Source: Beijerinckiaceae bacterium (GTDB lineage: Bacteria; Pseudomonadota; Alphaproteobacteria; Rhizobiales; Beijerinckiaceae). From it: DNA of 9,996 nt. This document shows positions 7,398 to 9,996 of this stretch, piece after piece. The position numbers and the translations under genes are program-made. Below the pieces are notes generated by a model. That model was not told the DNA's origin. It was given only the letters and a program-made list of their open reading frames with translations, and did not search any database. The stretch is from contig DAICZI010000034.1 of NCBI GenBank assembly GCA_027311205.1, positions 1 through 9,996 on the forward strand, in the 5' to 3' direction. Numbering within the stretch: position 1 is the first letter of the stretch; each line of letters starts with the position of its first letter.

Positions 7398-8267
7398 TCA
7401 GGCTGTCACGAGCGCGGTATAATCTTCAATCAGGGTGCGGGAGATGTTGCCAGGTGTAAACTTGTACGGGCCCGCTTCGGAAACCGGCGTCACTTCTGCG
7501 CCGGTTCCGCAGATGAAACATTCGTTAAAGCCCGCCAATTCTTCCGGCATGATGCGGCGCTCATGCACTTCCATGCCGCGCTTGTGCGCCAGATCGATCA
7601 CGGTCTTGCGGGTAATCCCATCAAGGAAACAATCGGCGATCGGCGTGTGCAGCGCGCCATCGCGGGTGAAAAACACATTGGCCCCGGTGCATTCGGCGAC
7701 GCGGCCCTGCCAGTCCAGCATCAGCGCATCCGCATAGCCACGCCGCTCCGCCCGGTGCTTGGACAAAGTGCAAATCATGTAGAGGCCAGCTGCCTTTGCA
7801 TTAGAAGGTGCGGTATGGGGATCTGGACGGCGATATTCCGCGATATCGAGCCGGATGCCCTTCATCTTGGTCGCGGTATCGAACATGCTCGGCCAGGCCC
7901 ACACGGCAATCGCCACATGGATGGTGGAATTCTGTGCCGCCACCGCCATCATTTCCGAGCCGCGCCACGCGACCGGGCGGACATAGAGATCGCCGCCACC
8001 ATTGGCCCTGACGACAGCATCCTTGGCGGCCATGAGCTCATCGACTGAATAGGGAATGGTGAAATCCAGCAACTCGCCCGATTTCAAGAAGCGCTCGGAA
8101 TGTTCCCGGCTCTTGAAAATCTTGCCACCATAGGCTCGCTCGCCCTCGAACACGCTGGAACCGTAATGCAGACCATGCGACAATACATGCAGTTTCGCTT
8201 CCGACCACGGCACCATTTTGCCGTCCATCCAAATAAAGCCATCACGTTGGTCGAAGGACAAAGCCAT
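7398..8267 (-). CDS. ilvE: Branched-chain amino acid aminotransferase
   Basis: PLP-dependent fold-type IV aminotransferase, cytoplasmic. It exchanges amino groups between glutamate and the keto acids of leucine, isoleucine and valine, the last step of their synthesis. The product is 289 aa. HGLHYGSSVFEGERAY (residues 31-46) is the family's substrate-side motif. The catalytic Lys is K158 in SNAKAAGLYM, with cofactor-binding E192 in VAECTGANVFF. FICGTGAEVTPVSEAG (251-266) is the usual late motif. The start at 8267 is chosen because GGGAG lies nine bases upstream and MALSFDQRDGFIWMDGK begins as relatives do. The ATG at 8294 would add nine residues without a Shine-Dalgarno. It is convergent with moaE and divergent from the marR operon, with a shared 111-base regulatory gap. 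Related D-amino-acid or aminodeoxychorismate lyase roles are less likely. Confidence 0.93.
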   Translation of the reverse strand: MALSFDQRDGFIWMDGKMVPWSEAKLHVLSHGLHYGSSVFEGERAYGGKIFKSREHSERFLKSGELLDFTIPYSVDELMAAKDAVVRANGGGDLYVRPVAWRGSEMMAVAAQNSTIHVAIAVWAWPSMFDTATKMKGIRLDIAEYRRPDPHTAPSNAKAAGLYMICTLSKHRAERRGYADALMLDWQGRVAECTGANVFFTRDGALHTPIADCFLDGITRKTVIDLAHKRGMEVHERRIMPEELAGFNECFICGTGAEVTPVSEAGPYKFTPGNISRTLIEDYTALVTA

Positions 8268-8276
8268 GTTAGAACG

Positions 8277-8281
8277 CTCCC
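8277..8281 (-). promoter_or_regulatory. Ribosome binding site deciding the ilvE start
   Basis: On the minus strand GGGAG lies nine bases before the ATG at 8267. No comparable site precedes the upstream in-frame ATG at 8294. Confidence 0.5.
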
Positions 8282-8315
8282 GGATATTGGTCATGATCGG
8301 TTGAAGCAGCTATCG

Positions 8316-8344
8316 TTGACGGTAAGACATAATGGTGAAATAAG
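8316..8344 (+). promoter_or_regulatory. Candidate promoter of the marR operon
   Basis: TTGACG (8316-8321, five of six consensus positions) and AATAAG (8339-8344, four of six) are spaced by 17 bases. A transcript would begin near 8351, about 28 bases before the marR ATG. The -10 box overlaps the palindrome at 8341-8361, so a bound regulator would block polymerase. Confidence 0.45.
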
Positions 8345-8361
8345 TCAATACTATTGACTTA
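8341..8361. promoter_or_regulatory. Palindromic operator, likely bound by the adjacent MarR regulator
   Basis: TAAGTCAAT and ATTGACTTA form a perfect 9-base inverted repeat around ACT. Beyond one mismatch the symmetry continues for two more bases on each side. Size and AT-rich character suit a MarR-dimer site. It overlaps the predicted -10 box of marR and, on the minus strand, contains TTGACT (8343-8348), which could act as a -35 box for ilvE. Binding by this MarR protein is inferred. Confidence 0.65.
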
Positions 8362-8378
8362 ATTTGGTGACAGCGGCG

Positions 8379-8864
8379 ATGGAGGAAATTTCTGGCAAAG
8401 CCCCGCGTAGCGATGGTGTGGCGTGGCCGCAGCCGCTTGTTGAGCTTCAGCCCCCGCTCTATGAACTGATAGAGGCGCTGTTTTTCGCTTATCGGGATTT
8501 TGTCAGCGATGCTGACCGGCTGCTGATCGGCTATGGTTTTGGGCGTGCCCATCACAGGGTGCTGCATTTTGTGCATCGTCAGCCGGGCCTGAGCATCACT
8601 GCCTTGCTTGAAATTCTGAAAATCACCAAGCAGAGCCTGAACCGTGTCTTGAAAGAGCTGGTCGAACAGGGTTTCATCGAAGTGCGGGCTGGCTCGGCAG
8701 ATCGCCGTCAGCGCCATCTTTATGCGACTGCTGATGGCCACAGCCTTGCTGAACGGCTCGCGCAGGTGCAGACGGCGCGGTTCGAGCGCGCCTTGGCTGG
8801 CCTCGGTGCCGAGAGCTATCATCAGGCCATGCGCTTTCTTGATGCCATGCGCGATCAGATGTGA
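8379..8864 (+). CDS. MarR-family transcriptional regulator, PetP-like
   Basis: Dimeric winged-helix DNA-binding protein, 161 aa. The central wHTH runs about residues 55-125: GRAHHRVLHFVHRQPG, the recognition helix region ILKITKQSLNRVLKELVEQG, and a wing with the conserved Asp-Arg-Arg (GSADRRQRHLY). Flanking helices would form the dimer interface. The ATG at 8379 has GGTGA eight bases upstream. GTG at 8367 is an alternative start. The gene is followed nine bases later by an OmpR-family response regulator. That pairing matches petP-petR of Rhodobacter capsulatus, required there for cytochrome bc1 operon expression, but the bc1 genes are not in this window. The palindrome just upstream suggests it controls its own operon and perhaps ilvE. 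Its ligand, if any, is unknown. Confidence 0.88.
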   Translation: MEEISGKAPRSDGVAWPQPLVELQPPLYELIEALFFAYRDFVSDADRLLIGYGFGRAHHRVLHFVHRQPGLSITALLEILKITKQSLNRVLKELVEQGFIEVRAGSADRRQRHLYATADGHSLAERLAQVQTARFERALAGLGAESYHQAMRFLDAMRDQM

Positions 8865-8873
8865 GGAGGGGCG

Positions 8874-9647
8874 ATGACCAGCGATCCTGCACTCACCGAA
8901 GCCGCCGCAGCCCCGCTTCGGGATGAGGCCGACCACATCCTGCTGATCGATGATGACCGGCGCATCCGCGAATTGGCGTCGCGCTATCTAATAACGCAGG
9001 GCTTTCGGGTGAGCACGGCGGCTGACACCAGCGAGGCGCGGCGGATGCTGGATCGCTTTGCCTTTGATCTGATCATTCTGGATGTGATGTTGCCGGGCGA
9101 AAACGGTGTGGCTTTCGCGCGCTGGCTACGGTCGCAGCCGCCCCCGACCTCGGCATTGCCGACGCTCATGCTGACGGCTCGGGGGGAACCTGCCGACCGG
9201 GTGAAGGGGCTTGAGGCCGGTGTCGATGATTATCTGGCCAAGCCGTTTGATCCGCGCGAATTGTCGTTGCGCATCGCGGCCATTCTGCGCCGCGCCCGTC
9301 CGTTGAGCCAGCCAGCGCGTCTGGTGAGTGTCACCTTCGGCGATCTGGCCTTTGACATCGAGCGTGGGGAATTGCGCCGGGGCGAGGAGCAGATCAAGCT
9401 TTCAGAACGGGAGCGCGACATGCTGCGCCAATTCTGCGCCGCGCCGGATGGCACGCTCAGCCGCGAGGAGTTGGCGGGTGGCCCCTCAGACCAGACCGAA
9501 CGGGTGATTGACGTGCAGGTCAACCGGTTACGACGCAAGATCGAGATTGACCCGGCCAACCCGCATTATCTGCAAACCGTGCGGGGCACCGGCTATCGGC
9601 TGGTGCTGGATGGCGAGGTAACGCGGGCTGATCAGGTTCGGCCATGA
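8874..9647 (+). CDS. OmpR-family response regulator, PetR-like
   Basis: Cytoplasmic two-component transcription factor, 257 aa. The receiver domain spans about residues 20-142, with acidic pocket D26-D27, phospho-acceptor D70 in [11 protein letters not shown]101 in MLTARG and K123 in LAKPFDP. A winged-helix DNA-binding domain spans about 150-246, ending [17 protein letters not shown]. All phosphorylation residues are present, so it should be a functional phospho-switch. The first 19 residues are an extension rich in Ala, Asp and Glu, ahead of the usual start. A perfect AGGAGG (8864-8869) sits four bases before the ATG at 8874, with its first base inside the marR stop codon. The stop overlaps the kinase start by ATGA. 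Position between a MarR regulator and a sensor kinase resembles petP-petR of Rhodobacter capsulatus. Confidence 0.94.
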   Translation: MTSDPALTEAAAAPLRDEADHILLIDDDRRIRELASRYLITQGFRVSTAADTSEARRMLDRFAFDLIILDVMLPGENGVAFARWLRSQPPPTSALPTLMLTARGEPADRVKGLEAGVDDYLAKPFDPRELSLRIAAILRRARPLSQPARLVSVTFGDLAFDIERGELRRGEEQIKLSERERDMLRQFCAAPDGTLSREELAGGPSDQTERVIDVQVNRLRRKIEIDPANPHYLQTVRGTGYRLVLDGEVTRADQVRP

Positions 9648-9996
9648 GCCTGACGCTCGGCGATTATCTTGGAATGCCGGGCCGCTGGTGGCGGGCAGGG
9701 CAGCGCCGCCTTTACACGGCAGCGCCCAAAGGACTGTTTGCCCGCTCGCTCCTGATCGTCATTGTGCCCATGGTGGTGCTGCAATCCTTTGTGACTTTCT
9801 TTTTTATGGAACGGCACTGGCAACTCGTGACCTTCCAGTTATCGCGGGTTCTGACTCAGGAAATCGCCGCACTGATTGATGTGCGGGAACATTTGCCAGG
9901 GCCTGATGCCAACAGCCTGCTGCGGGCCATTGCCCGCAAACGCATGGACATGGATGTCACGATACTGCCCCCAGGGCCGCTGCAGCCACGTCTGCC
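9644..9996 (+). CDS. Sensor histidine kinase, EnvZ-like (N-terminal part, cut by window end)
   Basis: Start of a membrane sensor kinase that presumably phosphorylates the preceding response regulator. About 117 codons are visible and the frame is open to the window end. The basic N-terminus (residues 14-34, including [10 protein letters not shown]) leads into one hydrophobic helix at about 35-55 ([15 protein letters not shown] and following), then [17 protein letters not shown], the start of a probable periplasmic sensor region. This layout matches EnvZ-type kinases paired with OmpR-family regulators in Hyphomicrobiales. The HAMP, His-box and ATPase domains lie beyond the window, so kinase activity is inferred from pattern and position. 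The ATG at 9644 overlaps the response-regulator stop by four bases (ATGA), showing tight translational coupling. Confidence 0.85.
   Translation, partial: MSLTLGDYLGMPGRWWRAGQRRLYTAAPKGLFARSLLIVIVPMVVLQSFVTFFFMERHWQLVTFQLSRVLTQEIAALIDVREHLPGPDANSLLRAIARKRMDMDVTILPPGPLQPRL

Noticed and set aside
7265..7459. Plus-strand open frame of 64 codons between moaE and ilvE
   Set aside because: It overlaps the ends of moaE and ilvE, runs through the hairpin, has no ribosome binding site and no recognisable sequence.
7563..8048. Plus-strand open frame of 161 codons opposite ilvE
   Set aside because: It is a shadow of the aminotransferase, which carries all the conserved catalytic residues.

Overview
The window looks like ordinary chromosomal DNA of an alphaproteobacterium, most likely of the Hyphomicrobiales (Rhizobiales). 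The evidence is GC-rich coding sequence, Hyphomicrobiales-like LptE, PgsA and branched-chain aminotransferase sequences, and the gene blocks leuS-lptE-holA, pgsA-moaD-moaE and ilvE/marR-ompR-histidine kinase, which I remember from that order. Genus cannot be fixed from sequence alone.

Layout. Bases 3-182 may be the 3' end of an unrecognised plus-strand gene that overlaps the leuS start by ATGA. Bases 179-4337 hold a tight operon: leuS (leucyl-tRNA synthetase), lptE (LPS-assembly lipoprotein) and holA (DNA polymerase III delta). lptE starts inside the end of leuS. After a 96-base gap comes a short, folate-domain-less methionine synthase (4434-5450) resembling the MesD family, then a small DUF486 membrane protein (5531-5887). 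A second compact block follows: pgsA (phosphatidylglycerophosphate synthase), moaD and moaE (the two subunits of molybdopterin synthase), ending at 7290.

The moaE block converges on ilvE (minus strand, 7398-8267). The space between them holds a 61-base imperfect hairpin followed by TTTT, which reads as a terminator for the plus-strand transcript. ilvE is transcribed divergently from a regulatory operon: a MarR-family regulator, an OmpR-family response regulator and an EnvZ-like sensor kinase cut by the window end. The MarR and OmpR pair resembles PetP/PetR of Rhodobacter capsulatus. The ilvE-marR gap holds a perfect 9+3+9 palindrome that overlaps a predicted -10 box of the marR operon, the usual arrangement for MarR autorepression.

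Functionally the window combines housekeeping genes (translation, outer-membrane biogenesis, replication, phospholipid, molybdenum cofactor and amino-acid synthesis) with one signalling operon. I see no insertion sequences, tRNAs, rRNAs, CRISPR arrays, phage genes or defence genes. The points most worth a second look are the MesD-like methionine synthase with no visible DUF1852 partner, the moaE/ilvE hairpin, and the MarR operator.
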